From NCBI GenBank assembly GCA_030620095.1, contig JAUTXW010000214.1, positions 1,368,001-1,432,000 on the forward strand: a stretch of DNA of 64,000 nt. The letters run 5' to 3'. Made by a program: the position numbers and the translations under genes. The notes below the pieces were generated by a model, which worked only from the letters and a program-made list of their open reading frames with translations, searched no databases and was not told the DNA's origin. Shown in pieces: positions 48,209 to 61,579 of this stretch (the first letter of the stretch is position 1; every line of letters begins with the position of its first letter). Source of the DNA: Kuschelorhynchus macadamiae. Taxonomy: Eukaryota; Arthropoda; Insecta; Coleoptera; Curculionidae.

Positions 48209-50929
48209 GCCCCTAAATCGGATTTAAAAGTGTCTAGTTAATTTCTTTACTTATGAAAATCAAAATTCACTTACCGCTGGAACGAAATTCCTTTCTTCAC
48301 TGTAGTTTTAATACGGGTACGACCGCACGTCAGACAACTGACTATTTTTTGTATTTAGGATAATACAAACGACCAAAAATGTATTTGTTACGTTTTATAC
48401 ACACAATACAACTTATTAATCAACATTTATATTAATTCGATGTGTGTATTATTTATAAACTGCAAAAATTTAAGCTTAAATTTGTAAAGACGACGGTTTG
48501 ACAATACACGTCAACAAGCCGAAACGTAAACATCAGAAAAATAAGGACCCAAAAATGACGTAGTTCCGTCAAAGCCTGCTAATTTAAAATAATGCGCGGG
48601 ACTCTCTCCTGTTGTCTATTTATTCAAAGCTTCAGACCCATATTATGTTGCTATTTTTGACAGTTATACTGTAGCTGTCAATTCTTAATCTAAAAACATA
48701 TTTATCCAAAATACTGTGTAGTACGCAAAATCCTAAATAGATACCTTTTAAAATGACGACAAGAAACTGTGAAATATTTTTATCGGAAACGGCAAATATT
48801 TTATCTATTTTGAAAAACCCAAAATGAAGATTCTAAGCCATTTAAAAATTAGACTAAAACCATTTTGTTAGCCCTTAGATGTTACATATTTTTATAAATC
48901 ACTAAAGACTCCACCTAATAATGAAATCAATGCAATGTGCAAAAAATATAGAGCAACAAAATATTTTCGTTGTATTATTATTTAAAAATATTAATAGTTA
49001 AATTTATATACAAAAATATAAAACATATTTGGCGTTTTCACCCTATTAAGATAAAAACCTAAAATTTTGCTTTTAGGGAGCTGTTTCGTCTTCTTAGATT
49101 AATGATAGAATTTGCCTTTGTATGCAAAAAAAATAAATTAAGTTGTCCTGTTTTACCGTTTTTTTTTAAGCTAAACGTTATGGATATAAAAATTATTTGT
49201 ATGTTTGAAGATTCTTGTAATTAACTTGAAGTATTTTGTTTTTCGAAATATGTTATGAGTTTTCTAAAATATAGGTAAACAAAAAATTGCAATATCTACA
49301 TCAATGAGTTTTACAATTATTTTATGTCCTGCGTATAAAAAAAGCGATAATTATTCCATAACATATTGGAAAAGGTAAACATTGCTTACTATTGACTAAA
49401 AGGGAGAAATTATCTTAATATTTAAAACAGAGATATACATATCTTTAAATATTCACACCAACCATGTATTTATTTTTCTGTATTAAAACGACCTCCACTT
49501 CATATGTATGTATTCATTTGTATATCTGAAAATTTTGGAAGCGTGTCGGGTTAAAAATATCGCGACCCTGTCAAAGTGGTAAGTTCAATGGCAAATGGAA
49601 AATAATGCATTTTTATCCGGAACTAGATTTAATTTTTAGATTTCGGATAAAAAGTGTAAATCTTGTCTTGTAACATAAAGATGAAATTTTTAATATATTT
49701 AATTATATTTATCCCCGGAGGTACTGCTATGACTTTACAAAGAGCCAAAGAATGGAAAACAGGATTCGTGCACGCTACAATTCAAAAATTTTTCAAAATT
49801 CACTTCTAACTCTGATCCAACTGATGTTCATACCAGTCTGTAGCGCGGTTCTTCGCATATTTATTTGATTTGCCTAGGATCAACTGTTCATATACTACAG
49901 GGCCAAACATGGAAATATAAGAAAACAAAATGACAATTTTAGTTCTAAATGGCTCGCACTGTATAAACTGGAAAGTCATTTTGTCTGGGTGGCTTTTCAG
50001 TCCCTCGGGGGAAATTTGGGGTCCCTTAAACAATTTCCGCCCCTCGTTACTCTCCTCGAAAAAAAATAATTAAATATAAATTTCAAAAGGCGGAAACAGG
50101 TTTTTTTTTCAGTTTTTTTTGCCCGCTTTCACAGTATTAGAGGTAGGGGCATCCTATATTGATTTTAAGTATCCTTTATGTTCCTCATCGAACCCCCCCT
50201 TTCGACTCCTCAAAATGCCTTTAAATTTTCCCTATTTAATTTTTTTTAAGAGAGATCACATGATCCGATATTGCTTGTTAAAGAAATTATCAAAGATTTT
50301 TGGACGAGAAATTCCAAAAAAAAAATGCCTCACCTCGAAAAATTAACGCCAGCGGCTTGCATTTTGAATCATGAATACTTCTTTATATATTGCATGACTT
50401 GTACCAACATTCAGAAAAAAAAACATTTATTATTATCGTGTTAATTCAATTAAATCAAAAACGTAAGTAATACAAAGTTTTGGATACTACTTCTAAAAGA
50501 TTTATTTTTTACAACATTCTTCAAAATATATATCTTTCATCATCATGTAGTTTTGAATCTCCAATTTCTTCTTTTTTGAGCTTCGACCCTTATGTAGCTG
50601 GTGACTGTAATAGCTCGTATTGTTCATTACTATCACGCATTTCTGAGAAATGTTTGATGAAAGGCAATTTTCTACCATTCTTCAAAATCTTAGGCCGTTG
50701 TATCTTCATGTAGTCAGCGAAAGAGGCTTTAACATTTTGTGCATAAAGTATTTGGGACTCAACCCTTTTCTGACCAGGCATGAAAAATGGTTGTAGTTTT
50801 CCCTTTACTTGATGGAGTGTTTATTTTACACTCACCGGAAGAATCGCACCATCCTTCAGATGGCGTTTCGGACGGTGTGTACAGTCTATACAGTTTGGTT
50901 CTGCCGCTATCGGCAAAGACAAAACACAT
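48209..50929. other. Gene-free stretch with unassigned short frames
   Basis: AT-rich to about 49550. Between 49560 and 50350 the base composition is more balanced, with frames 49806-50033 (minus) and 50119-50346 (plus) that I do not recognise. The minus frame 50590-50781 reads NVKASFADYMKIQRPKILKN and then FIKHFSEMRDSNEQYELL, which looks protein-like (charged helices), but I cannot name a family. Confidence 0.35.
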
Positions 50930-51690
50930 TACGTGGAGAAAATACAACTCGTTTTGGATGACGGCACCTACATAATAATCCAAACAAAGCCGGCAAACGA
51001 AATCGAGAAATGGTAAACCAACCTTATAAACCCATCCAACCTGACAGCAGACGAGAACTGACGGGAACGCCTACTTACAAAATCGGTAAATATTTTTTAA
51101 TTATAATTCTTAATAGTTTTACAGGAAAACAAATTCATATATTAAAAAATCCATACATTTTCTAGAGAAACTAAAAGCAATCCATTTCTATCCAAAAGAT
51201 ATCTTAGTCAGTTTCGATGTGGAATCGCTATATACGAATGTATCTAATAATGATTCAATTTCAGTAATATTTAACCATAGTGATCCTGACAACGCACTTT
51301 AGATCTGATTGAAGCTGTCTCACATCAACATGTTTCGTTTTTCAATGAACATTTTATGAACGAACTTTCGGTAGCAACGATGGGATCTCCATTGTCACCT
51401 GAGGAGGTCTAGAATTGCCTCCATTAAAACCAAAATCGTGGTTCAGATATGTAGACACTTTTGTCATATCGCCTAATGGTTCAGAAAATCTCCCAGTCTT
51501 TCTAGATCGCCTGAATTAGCAACCCAAGCATATGAAATTTACAATGGAAATTAAAACAGAAGGTACAATTCCCTTTCGAGTTATTCTTATACAAAGGAAA
51601 GGGGATGGTTGCTTAGGTCACTCGGTATATAGAAAACCAACAGATACGAGTAGATATCTAAATTCCAATTCACATCGTCATCCGGCAGTG
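50930..51690 (+). mobile_element. Penelope-like reverse transcriptase fragment (PLE-5)
   Basis: Frames give LDDGTYIIIQTKPANEIEKW near 50955, then FLEKLKAIHFYPKDILVSFD and VESLYTNVSNNDS (first catalytic block, about 51160-51255), and ATMGSPLSP at 51375. A deletion is followed by WFRYVDTFVISPNG (51440-51480), where the YVDD box reads YVDT. The frame then runs MKFTMEIKTEGTIPF and GHSVYRKPTDTSRYLNSNSH (51532 onward). Stops, a deletion and the altered active site make it dead. At about 51690 the same open frame passes into non-LTR sequence. Confidence 0.75.
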
Positions 51691-51930
51691 TCAAAAACTG
51701 GCGTAATGTCTTTTAAATCTAATATAAACAATGCGTATCTGAAGAACAAGCTAGTAAACAGATTGACCGAAAATAATTTTTTTGGTATCCTTATTGACAG
51801 AAAACTAAAGTTTAAATCTCATATTAAAACACTGACTAATAAGTTATCATCAAACTGTTACGCATTAAGAATAACCTCAAAACAATTAACCAGACAACCA
51901 AACAAGAATAAGTAACAAGTTTGTGTACAC
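51690..51930 (+). mobile_element. Non-LTR RT fragment fused in frame to PLE-5
   Basis: After HPAV the open frame continues VMSFKSNINNAYLKNKLVNR and FFGILIDRKLKFKSHIKTLT, then NKLSSNCYALRITSKQL. This is the post-catalytic region of jockey/CR1-type reverse transcriptase (F-L-G-I-x-I-D-x-K-L-x-F). The fusion is probably chance joining by nested insertion. Confidence 0.7.
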
Positions 51931-54419
51931 ACTTACTTTCGACGTCATTTAATTAACAAACGTCCATTAAAGCAATACATAAAAAGAGTTGAAGTCAAAG
52001 GTTGAGATTGTAAGTAAAAAAATCGCATGATAATCCAAACTAACTGATACTAAAATTGTGAACTTTAATTGTGCAGCATTTTTATACGTGTGGCGCATAA
52101 CGTGTTTTTCGATTATCATATCCATGACGGCTAGGTTTTGTATATAAAAGGTCGCTTATCCTACTGGAAAACATTTTCACAGCTGTCAGTTAATAATAAA
52201 TAATAACAATTAAAAAGTTATTTTATAATAATAATAATAATTATAATAAGAGTAACCAAAAATTCTTCTTGTATACCGTAGGTTTTTGAGTTAAAAATGT
52301 CACAAAAACTATTTGAATAATATCTTTATTACTATTCATTTTCGATAAAATTGTATAGAAATAAATTAAATATTTATAGAACTGAAAATAAAAGAAAATT
52401 TCTTTTTCTAAAAATTATTAATTGCGATAAAACTTACATCTTAAATTTAAGGAAAAACTTGAAAATTGTAAGACCATAAAAAAATCCCGTATGTAAATAA
52501 AATATGCATCTCCCTAGATATCATATTTTTCTAATTTATATTCATGAGAAAATATCTATAGTTTTCGAGATATTTCAGTTTTTCTGATTTTCGATCAATG
52601 TTTTAAAGAGGTTATTGCCGGTATTCAAAAAGTCAAACATTTTAAAATATTGAATTATAATTAAAGTACCTTATTAGTATAATTCTCCTTTTACGAATCT
52701 AAGTTTAATAGCCGGATAGGCCACAGATCGAAAGCAAAAGGTTGCTTAATCTATATCTTTGTTGCGAGTGTGATAATTTTCGAACTGATTCTCTTTACTA
52801 TTAACATAACCTTTACGGCTATGTTTTGATTAACAAACGTCTGCTAATTTGATACATCCGATTCAGATCTTACAGTAAAACTGATACGTATTGCATAAGT
52901 TTGCTCCAAATACTAAATAAAACTCCAAATAAATGATAACGAAAAATATCACTAAAACTGTGTGTCGTTTTGTTTGAGTGTAAAAAATACAAATTAGATA
53001 TATTATAATTGTATCTAAAATGTATAGTAAATACTTTTTTATAACTAACTAATAAAAAAAATCCACAAAAGTACGTGTTTCACTGTCAAACGAGAATAAC
53101 CCTTGAAAATCCACCATCAGGCCTATTTGATCTTACGCATCCACCGGAGAGTCATAATTTTTCATTTCTAAAAAGATGACCCTGTATAAAATAATATAAA
53201 CTTTACTCTTTTTTCGAACAGTATAATACTGAACTTCATTATATTTCCTATGCCCATATCCTAAAAAACCTCACAAAATATATAAAAATACCGAACTATA
53301 TACCAAAAAATACATCTATCTCGTATGCAATTAGATGCGAGTATTTTGCTGGTCAAACTGATCCTAAAAAGATAATCGAATAGCACGTTTATTAGACGAA
53401 TATTGATGTAATGCATGTAATCGGGAATGACAGCTAATTTTCTTAGAGAAATAAAATTGGGTAAAGTATTATCGTTCAAATTGTAGCTGCCTACTTAAAA
53501 ACATTCAAATTTTATGCTGCCAATTTTAAAAATACCCAAGAAATCCTTTTTAAGTCTTCAAAATTAAATCATTTTTGCTTAAATATTTATTCAATTACAC
53601 TTCTGACAGCGACGAAAGTGAAGGATGAATGGATGTTTTAAAAAGTTTGATCATTTCAGAGGAACCTAGAAATTGTACCCAAAAGCGTGCACTTTTTCCT
53701 TTAAATCGAATTCTCACCTATTTCCCCGGTAGCGGGAAGAAAATATTATAGAGGTTTTTGTAGCATAATAAACGCTCTATCCTTCTTTCAGAAATAATTC
53801 CGATGACTGTTAACAGTGAGCCCCACAGTGAGGTTAAAATCGCAGTAATTCAACCGTGTTTTCTAAAATTTTAAAATTTGATCACAATCTACCTACCCAT
53901 TTTTGGGAAACTACAGATTTTATTGCACCCCCTGTACATACTTAGAATCCTTCACAGATATTTTATTTTGCGTATATTTTTGAGCATTTTCCGATGCGGT
54001 AATCAGTTTTGCGACAGGACGTCTGTTTTTTTCTATAAAAGACAAAATGTATAAAAAAAAATGTTCAGTTTTTCTTAAAAATTTCTACTTTCTGGTGATT
54101 TTTCCGACAGGTTTTTGTTTTCTTCTATATTTCCAATGAAAAATATTTGTTGCAAAATTTGGCTAGGACCCACCCAGTTCGAGCTATAAACGCCTCAAAA
54201 CACCCTTTTTTCGAACGAAAAAAAATCGTAAAATCACGAAACTAGTTCGAAGCTCAACCAGAAACAATCTCCGGTACCAAATATGGTATAGAAAAATCTG
54301 CAAACGATTCGTGTAGATCTAGGTCAAATTCATCGCCCAATCTCTAAAAGTTTCGGAAATATACCCACCGAAAGGTGGAAAAAACACGATTTTCTGAAAT
54401 GACACGACCCACACTAGGT
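51931..54419. other. Gene-free AT-rich stretch with mariner-type end scraps
   Basis: No coding sequence is recognised. Isolated CCCTGTA-type mariner termini occur near 53170 and 53930. The region 54100-54420 is GC-balanced and repeat-like, but I cannot classify it. Confidence 0.4.
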
Positions 54420-54770
54420 TTTCATCCCCGAATGTGAAAGCCATAGTATCAAGTAGAGATTCATACTTTGAATTGCACTTGCGGTATAGTATCTGTTTTT
54501 GGGGTACATGTTCAAACCAACTATTTCATACTGTTTTTTTGCTGCAAAAAAGGGCACTAAGATACATCTGTGGGGTAAAGCCAAGGGAGTCGTGTAAGCC
54601 CCTTGTTTTGGCGTCTTTGTCTATTCTGGAAACGGTTTGCCTTGTGCATAAAAAATATGGAGATGTTATTCGTGTTAAGTAAACCAATTACAATATGCGT
54701 CAGTCATATAATGTATTTCTTGAAATTCCGTCAGTATCTCAGTGAAAGATTTTGACTTACACTTGAAAAT
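54420..54770 (+). mobile_element. Non-LTR reverse transcriptase C-terminal fragment
   Basis: The frame 54434-54682 contains LHLRYSICFWGTCSNQLFHT and VFLLQKRALRYICGVKPRES, then CKPLVLASLSILETVCLVHK. This is the same RT C-terminal region as the minus-strand fragment in MLE-1 (11500-12470), closely related but not identical. Later text to about 54770 is in shifted frame. Truncated on both sides. Confidence 0.75.
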
Positions 54771-56279
54771 GTTTTGTTTACACATTTTTAACAATATTCT
54801 AAAAGTGTGTTTGTTTTTGTATTTATTTTAGTTATTTTATTCAATCAGTTTTAAATTTAGATGCTCTTTTTTGCTGCAATTTTATTATTAGAGTCGAGTT
54901 TGATGTTTGTATTGCATTGTGTATTGTTATTTATATCATTATTGTTCTTATATACGACGGTTTTCTCTCTTTGTATTAACATTTATCGGCTTTGTCAACA
55001 AGAACTTTTTCTCTTAAAGCATTGAATTTGAGTTTATAGGGCCCTCGCGATTTGTGATCAAAATTCTATACAATCGGAGACAAAGAAACTAACTTAAGCT
55101 TCAAGAGGGAATATATATTGCACTGATGCTATTTGAGGGTCAATTGAAAATTATAATATTTCTACTCCAAGACATGAAATTAATAAAAAGTTACCGCTAG
55201 GAAGTATAATATCTTCATGTACACGGAACCACAGAAAAAACTATATAAAATTCAAATATTATTTAAAATTTTAACAAATATATTCTTTACGGGTGAAGTG
55301 TTTGATAATCCAATTACTGAAATAGGAATATTTGAATATCAGTTTAATTAGGCCTAAATGATGTTGCTATGTCTCTGCTAGTATTTAGACATTCTTGCAT
55401 ATTAACTTTATAAGTTACAAAAATATTATCCCAGGATGGTAGAGAACTAGCTGGATTAAATGATTATTTAAACCATCCAAAATAAATTCAAACTACTATT
55501 ATTTGGATAGTAATAAAAATAAATTAATTCTGTTTCAATTAATACTTTCACAGCATTATTATTTTAATAATATTTTTCATCGTTATCCAATATCCAAGCT
55601 GCTTAAACGATGTATCAGAAAAAACATATTTCGAAATGTATTCTACCAACAATAAAGCCGTGCAAAATTAAATAGCTTACCGTATCGTAATATAAGGTTT
55701 GTTAAAACCTCATATAGGTTTTTAAATTGAGCGCAACATTTTTGCTCTGCTTCATGCTGTTGACCTGGAAAAGGAAAAATGAACGTTTAGTGTATAATCG
55801 GTATATTCGTTATTTTTCGGTTTAAAAATTTTAATAACTTCCCTTCGTGTTTTTCATTGTGTATAAACTACAAAATTGCCAGTATAAACTTCAAAATTGT
55901 ATGTTATATGCGGTTCATATGACGACAATACATTCCATTTAAAAGGTATGAGAAAAAATCCATTTCAACTTGAATAAATAAAAAACTCCTAAACAGCATT
56001 TTGAAATGAGGAATATTTGATTTTTGTATGTTACTAAGGAAAATCAGGCAAGAAATTTAAAATCTGAAAATGCCTAGGGTGTCTCATGAAAAAGGAGTAT
56101 TTGCTTTTATTCCCTTACAACTTAGCCAGGGTAAAAAAATTAAAACTCTAATTCGTGTAGGGTATTCCAGGTTATTCAAATATGACCCAAAAAATAAATG
56201 AAAGTCAAGTTTATAAAAAAATATGACCAAGAACTAATTTTTCATCTGCTTGTCATATTTTCTTTTTTATAGTTTAACA
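54771..56279. other. Gene-free AT-rich stretch
   Basis: No recognised coding sequence, tandem repeat or element end. Ends at the TA (56280-56281) that flanks MLE-7. Confidence 0.45.
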
Positions 56280-57284
56280 TACGGTGTGTTCCAGATTCGC
56301 TTCTCTATATAGGGATCTTGGCTTCTATTTTACCTACAGCAAAGGATAAATTAGAAAAGTTTTAGAGGAGACTTAGCGCATTCGATATCCGGTTTCAGAT
56401 TTATGATCGGTCAATTGGTTTGGGAAATATCGGCGAAAATCCAACAATGACAGATTTCGTTTTTCACCAGTAAATCGAAAACGGTAAGTTTGATGGCTGT
56501 CAAAATGTGACATTATTCGGACACTTTTTTAAGTCAAATATGGTGACGTGTTGACATGTCTCTATCGTTTTTTGTTATCCCGCAGCCCGCCTCAATTCCT
56601 ATGGCCGGCATATTAAATTTTTCGACTTTTGAAAAAAGCGTAAAATTTCCAGTCTAGTGATGTCTCACAAGTGTATAAAGATTTAAGTATCATCGAAATA
56701 TTCCACTTCGTAAAGTTAGGTCTCAATTTTTTCTAAGGAGGCCATGATTTATTTGTTACAAAGTATCAAAGTTGTGTCCCAGATAAACCTACACCAGATG
56801 CGAATCCTAGACAAGAAGGGCGTCAATTTTCTTGTGCCTCGAGGCGAGAGTCATGTATGGCCCGCACCAAAAATTTTGACGGATATTAAAAATTATTAAT
56901 AAATTAAAAATATCATCACCTGCACCAATTCAAATTTTTTGGAAACAAAATGTTGGGCATATTTAGGTATTATAATATGTGAATAACTGGTTTTGTAAGA
57001 ACCTTATTATTGCTTTTACTGCGACATAAATTTGATTTATTCTTATTTCATTAAAATGAAAAACTAATTATATTGGTGTTTTAAAAAAATTCCAAATGCT
57101 CATATTCCTGCACTATTTAGAAAATGGTGTTTAAATTAGAAAAAAAAAACATTTTTAACTTTCAGAAATAAATTTATACAAAAAAAATTATAAAAAATAT
57201 CTGAACATAAATTATGTAAGTAGTTGCTTAAGAATATTCTGTCTTTTATTAAGGAATTACATTGTAAAATACCATCATTTTATA

Positions 57285-57840
57285 ATGATGTATGATTTTG
57301 TAAATGATGTGTTGTGGTCCGATGAGAGTAAGTTTACGAATTGTGGAATTTTTAATAGACATAACTGTCATTATTGGGCTGTGGGAAACCTTCACGAAGT
57401 GGCAGAGAGATGCCTACAGACCAGATTTGGAAGTAACGTTTGGTGTGGGGTCATTGATAATTTATTCTAACTTACCTTTTTTTATAATTATTAATCATTT
57501 CAGGAAATCGACTTATAGGACCATTTCTGTTTAACTACAACCTAAACGGACAGAGATACCTAGACCTTTTGCGAAACCAGGTTGTACCGGCTCTTCGAGC
57601 TACTCTAACAAAAGATGAATTTAGAAGAACATGGTTTCAACAGGATAGATTTTCGGCTTACAACACCAGTCAAGTCAGGAACTTCTTAAGAGAGCAGTTT
57701 GACGAAATAATTATTTCCTTAAATAGTCCAATATCTTGGCCTCCTAGATTCCCTGACATTTTGCCCTTGGATATCTACCTCTGAGGTCACACGAAGAATG
57801 AGGTCTATGAATTTGATCCTCCTGCGACGTAGGTACGCAG
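57285..57840 (+). pseudogene. Mariner-like transposase of MLE-7, 5'-truncated, with an intron relic
   Basis: Starts inside the core: DFVNDVLWSDESKFTNCGIF with the first catalytic aspartate, then TRFGSNVWCGVID. A 47-bp intron relic follows (57457-57503; donor GT mutated to AT). GNRLIGPFLFNYNLNGQRYL resumes in 57504-57568, then WFQQDRFSAYNTSQVRNFLR with the second aspartate and PPRFPDILPLDIYL with the third (57569-57784), again 36 residues apart. A stop replaces the conserved tryptophan after DIYL. The C-terminus is lost. Confidence 0.8.
57457..57503 (+). other. Intron relic in MLE-7 transposase
   Basis: ATAATTTATTC…TCATTTCAG interrupts the frame at the same codon as the 63-bp GT…AG intron of MLE-4. 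The donor has changed from GT to AT, and the middle is about 16 bp shorter. Confidence 0.7.
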
Positions 57841-58333
57841 GTACGAAGTAGTTAAGAACTTATTTAGATTTTTTTAGTCTTTATTTATGTGCATGTTGTA
57901 TTAAAAATTCAATGCGTTTAATACGTTACTTATTAATGTAATTTTGGGACAAATAAATCATGACCCTCTTAGAAAAAATTGGACGTTTGATATTTCGATG
58001 ATACTCAAATCTTTTATGGACGTATGGACATTACTAGACTGGAAATTTTACGGCCTTTCCGAAAATAGAAAAATTCAATATGAAGGTTATTAGAAAAATG
58101 AAAGTTGAGGCGGGTTAAGGGATAACTAAGAAGATGAAAACATGTCTTTTGACACCTGTCAAATTTACCGGTTTGGATTTTGGATGTTTCCAAAATTATT
58201 TGACCGATCGTAAAGCTGAAGCCGGATATCGAATGCTCCAAGTTTCCTCTAAAACTTCTCCCATTTAACCTTTGCTAAGGGTATAATAGGGGCAGAGATC
58301 CTATATAGAGAAACGAATCTGGGACACACTGTA

Positions 58334-59089
58334 TAGAGAGAATTTTCACATATTTGATTTTTAGATTTAATTTTCCGTTTAACCGGAAGCGACAGTCAGA
58401 ATTTATTCAGTCTGATTTATACGCCCTATCGATATAGCAGACCAATATAAAAGAAAATATTGTTTATTTATATAAACTATATACTTTAATTTACGTACAA
58501 CATATTTTTTAATTCATATTTTACTCAGTTTGCCGCTCGATAGATTAGTGAAAATTCGCACTAAAATTAATCTTATTAAAAAATTCCTTACATGCATCAG
58601 CTTAAATTATATTTTTGGTTCACCATTTATTTTTGTTTTCGAAAAAATCCAGCCAATCGTTAGAAACCCGTTTCTTTTAGAAGGATAGTAATCAGCCTTA
58701 TGGGAAATATACCTTATTTCAGTTATAATCACGGTTCACTATATAACTTCGTCTATTTTGGTTTTAGTATTCATTACAGACCTATTGGGCATTGCACGAA
58801 ATGCTGCCGCACAGAAAATTGCACGCGAATTTTTGTTATTCTCGCCGTCACGCCATTGTTGTTTGGATATTACGTGAATTACCAAATAATAGTTTTCATG
58901 TCTGGAATTCGATTTCGTTGTAACGCCAAGACCTTTATGATTAATTGGTCCTTAACTTGGCTTTATTAAAACTTCGTTGAAACAAAATGTCGTAGATCGC
59001 TATCTAGACATTTGATTGTGTTTATATCAGGTTAGTTTAATGTAAATTTCTTGTTATTATTATTAAAAAATCGGTAAATTTCCCTTACC
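58334..59089. other. Gene-free stretch
   Basis: CCGTTTAACCGGAAGC near 58375 resembles an internal block of the MLE-5 arms, so a mariner arm scrap may be present. The frame 58700-58969 is unassigned. Confidence 0.35.
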
Positions 59090-61430
59090 CGGGACTTCCC
59101 TCTTTATAAATATTTTCTTTTGGTGTGTTGATAGGGTTAAATACTGTGAACATTTGTAACATAAAAACAATTGAATATTGTATCTAGTTTACCCGGAAAT
59201 TACCGCCACTTCGATATTTTAAATGGAACACCCTGAATATTTTATACTTTATGAACTCTCTTAACATATCTAAACAACTATTGTATAACATAACCTATGT
59301 CTAAAATGTATAGTTTTCCAAATAAAGCCGCTTAAAAATGTGTCATAATTCCCACTTATTTGTATTTTATAGAAAAACTGAGTAGGCCAGGACAAAAATA
59401 ACCACAGTTGTTTACTCTTTATTCAAGCCTTCCATTATATGACAAATTTAACTTCCATAGACCGCTGCAAACTTAAAAATTTGATACTCTATTTTCATGT
59501 TTTTAATGCTCATGTAAAGCGAAAATCAATCATTACTAGCACTTATTTATATATACCACCGACAAAGTAGGCCATAGATTCAAAATAATCTACTGTTCAA
59601 AGGAATGCTCTTTTAATTCATTTACATTTTAAAAAAGAAACGAACATATAAGGCGAAAACAAATGAACTTTATTATACCTAGAAATGATTAATATTAACT
59701 AACAATAAAGGAAATAGAAAAAATAATGTACTTAATCATAATTAAGATTTTCAAAAACACGAACTTCTTGTTCAATACAGGTCTCACATTTGTCAACAAT
59801 TTTCGTTAATACATTTTCTTTTTGAGTTAGACTAATATTATTAATAGCACTAATAATTCTATTTCTTAAAATGTCTAAATTTTCAAGTTGAGTTAAATAG
59901 ATATCCCTCAGAAGAACAAATCTAGAGGTGTCAAAGCAGGCAAACGTGCTGGCTAGCTTACAGGTTTATTCGTGTCTATCCATTGATCCCCAAACCTGTC
60001 ATTTAAATAATTTACACAATTTCGAGCATTATGGGCCGGTGCACTATCTTGTTGAAAGTAGGTGCTGCGAATTTCTGCAAGAGGTAAATTGTCCAAAAAA
60101 TCGGTAACTGTTGTTTCTAGAAAGTTCAAATAGGTTTGTGTTGTAAGGGGCTCGTTAAAAAATATTGGGCCCACAATTCTCGTTCCTAAACACTTAGCTT
60201 CACATTGACACCAAAACGTTCTTGGAAATATCCTTCTCTAAATGAATGTCGATTTTCATTTGCCCAATATCTTACGTTGTTCCTGTTGAACATTCTCAGA
60301 TTCGTGAAGCGAGCCTCGTCCGTAAATAATATGAATCTTTTAAAGTTATTTTTATGGTTAGAATTTTCCATAAACCATCGGTAATATTTAACTCGCCGAG
60401 AAAAGTTATTATCACCCAAGTGTTGGTGGATTTGGTATTTGTAGGGCTTGTGTTTCTCCAAAATGTCCCTTGCACTTTCTCTGTTAACTCCAACATTTTC
60501 AATTTAGCGAGTAGAAATAATTGGATCAGCATTCACACATGCCAGCTTCACACATAGCTTCTTCACAAATAATGAACTTTCCTTCCTTTTCATTTTGGGG
60601 AACTGTTTTCAAATGTTGTACTAGCCACGGAAAAGAGGCATAGCAGGGTTGGTTTTTGTCAGGGTATCGCTCTACGTAGAGTGTTTGAGCCTGCCTTTTA
60701 TTTTGCAAGCACTCGCCATAAACGAGAAGCACATCTATTTGTTCCACCCTTGTAAAACTTGCCATTTTAAAGAGATTACAAAGAACTTTTCGTTTACACC
60801 AATAGAGACACGAAATAAAGCACGAGAATTTACAAAAATGCACCAATCTGCCAAGCCCACAAATGATAAAAGTTACTTATCAAAATGCAATTGTTTTTAA
60901 AAACCATATTAACCTCTGCCAAGGCTAGTATGATTATTTTAATTTTAGCAAAACTTTGTTTATAGATAGTTATCACACTAGGTTAAGTTATCACTAACGT
61001 AACTCATAAACAACTGCGAAATTGAAAATTTGAAATTTTATCCAAAGCGAAAAATAGTCAGTTGACCCGTTATGGTACAGATTACATATCAAAACTAGAA
61101 AAATCGATTTGTGAAAAACACATTTTTTTAAAACTTGAAACATCTTCTTTTTCGACATTTTGTTCGATGAAGGTTTGAATAAACAGTAAATAACCGTGAT
61201 TGTTTTTATTCTGGCCCTTTTTTCCATAAAATACATTTAAGTGGGAATTATGGCACATTTTTATGTGGCTTTATTTGGAAAACTATACATACATAGGTTA
61301 TGTTATACAAAAGTTGTTTAGAATTGTTATGGGAGTTCAAAAAACATGAAAAATTCAATTGTTTTTATGTTACAAATGTTCACAATATTCAACCCTATTA
61401 ACACAACAAATTCCATATTTTTATCTCTAG
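59090..61430 (-). mobile_element. Mariner-like element 8 (MLE-8), long inverted arms
   Basis: Inverted arms at about 59100-59480 and 60990-61420 share GTGAACATTTGTAACATAAA, TAACATAACCTATGT and AAGTGGGAATTATG in mirror order. The left arm has about 60-80 extra bases (with an ACACCCTG motif near 59230) compared with the right. The exact outer ends and TA duplications could not be fixed. The transposase on the minus strand lies between the arms. Confidence 0.7.
59732..60765 (-). pseudogene. Mariner-like transposase of MLE-8 (broken)
   Basis: Starts MASFTRVEQIDVLLVYGECL, the family N-terminus, followed by YPDKNQPCYASFPWLVQHLK. A shift follows. Then come VNRESARDILEKHKPYKYQI, ILFTDEARFTNLRMFNRNNV with the first catalytic aspartate, and HSFREGYFQERFGVNV. 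After a frame break comes RIVGPIFFNEPLTTQTYLNF, then FQQDSAPAHNARNCVNYLND with the second aspartate. A deletion removes the third catalytic block (PRSPDL region). The C-terminus LENLDILRNRIISAINNISL to the TAA at 59732-59734 is preserved. Confidence 0.8.
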
Positions 61431-61579
61431 CCGTTTTCAAATGGCGCCCTGGGTCGTAGTTTGATTGTCACCTGGTATACTTACTTTTAAAACATTCTAT
61501 TTGTCGCCATTTTGTTAAATCATATGCTATCTATGCCACACTTGATTTCTGGGCATAATTTAAAATAAATTCAATAAGT
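61431..61579 (+). repeat. 'GCCATTTTG' repeat unit, left part
   Basis: CGCCATTTTGTTAAATCATA followed by TTTAAAATAAATTCAATAAG matches units of the 18897-20936 array. The unit is interrupted by element copy B; its continuation starts at 63897. Confidence 0.65.

Larger units (their letters stand above)
56282..58331 (+). mobile_element. Mariner-like element 7 (MLE-7), complete ends
   Basis: 2050 bp from CGGTGTGTTCCAGATTCGC to the inverted end …CGAATCTGGGACACACTG. TA flanks it at 56280-56281 and 58332-58333. The inverted arms are about 400-480 bp (56282-56765 and 57950-58331). It belongs to the same family as MLE-4 and served as the reference for locating the two insertions there. The region between the left arm and 57280 lacks the transposase N-terminus and differs from MLE-4. 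Confidence 0.88.

Noticed and set aside
51690..51915. A functional chimeric retroelement protein
   Set aside because: The PLE part has a defective active site (YVDT) and upstream stops, and the non-LTR part lacks its catalytic blocks, so the fusion is a relic.
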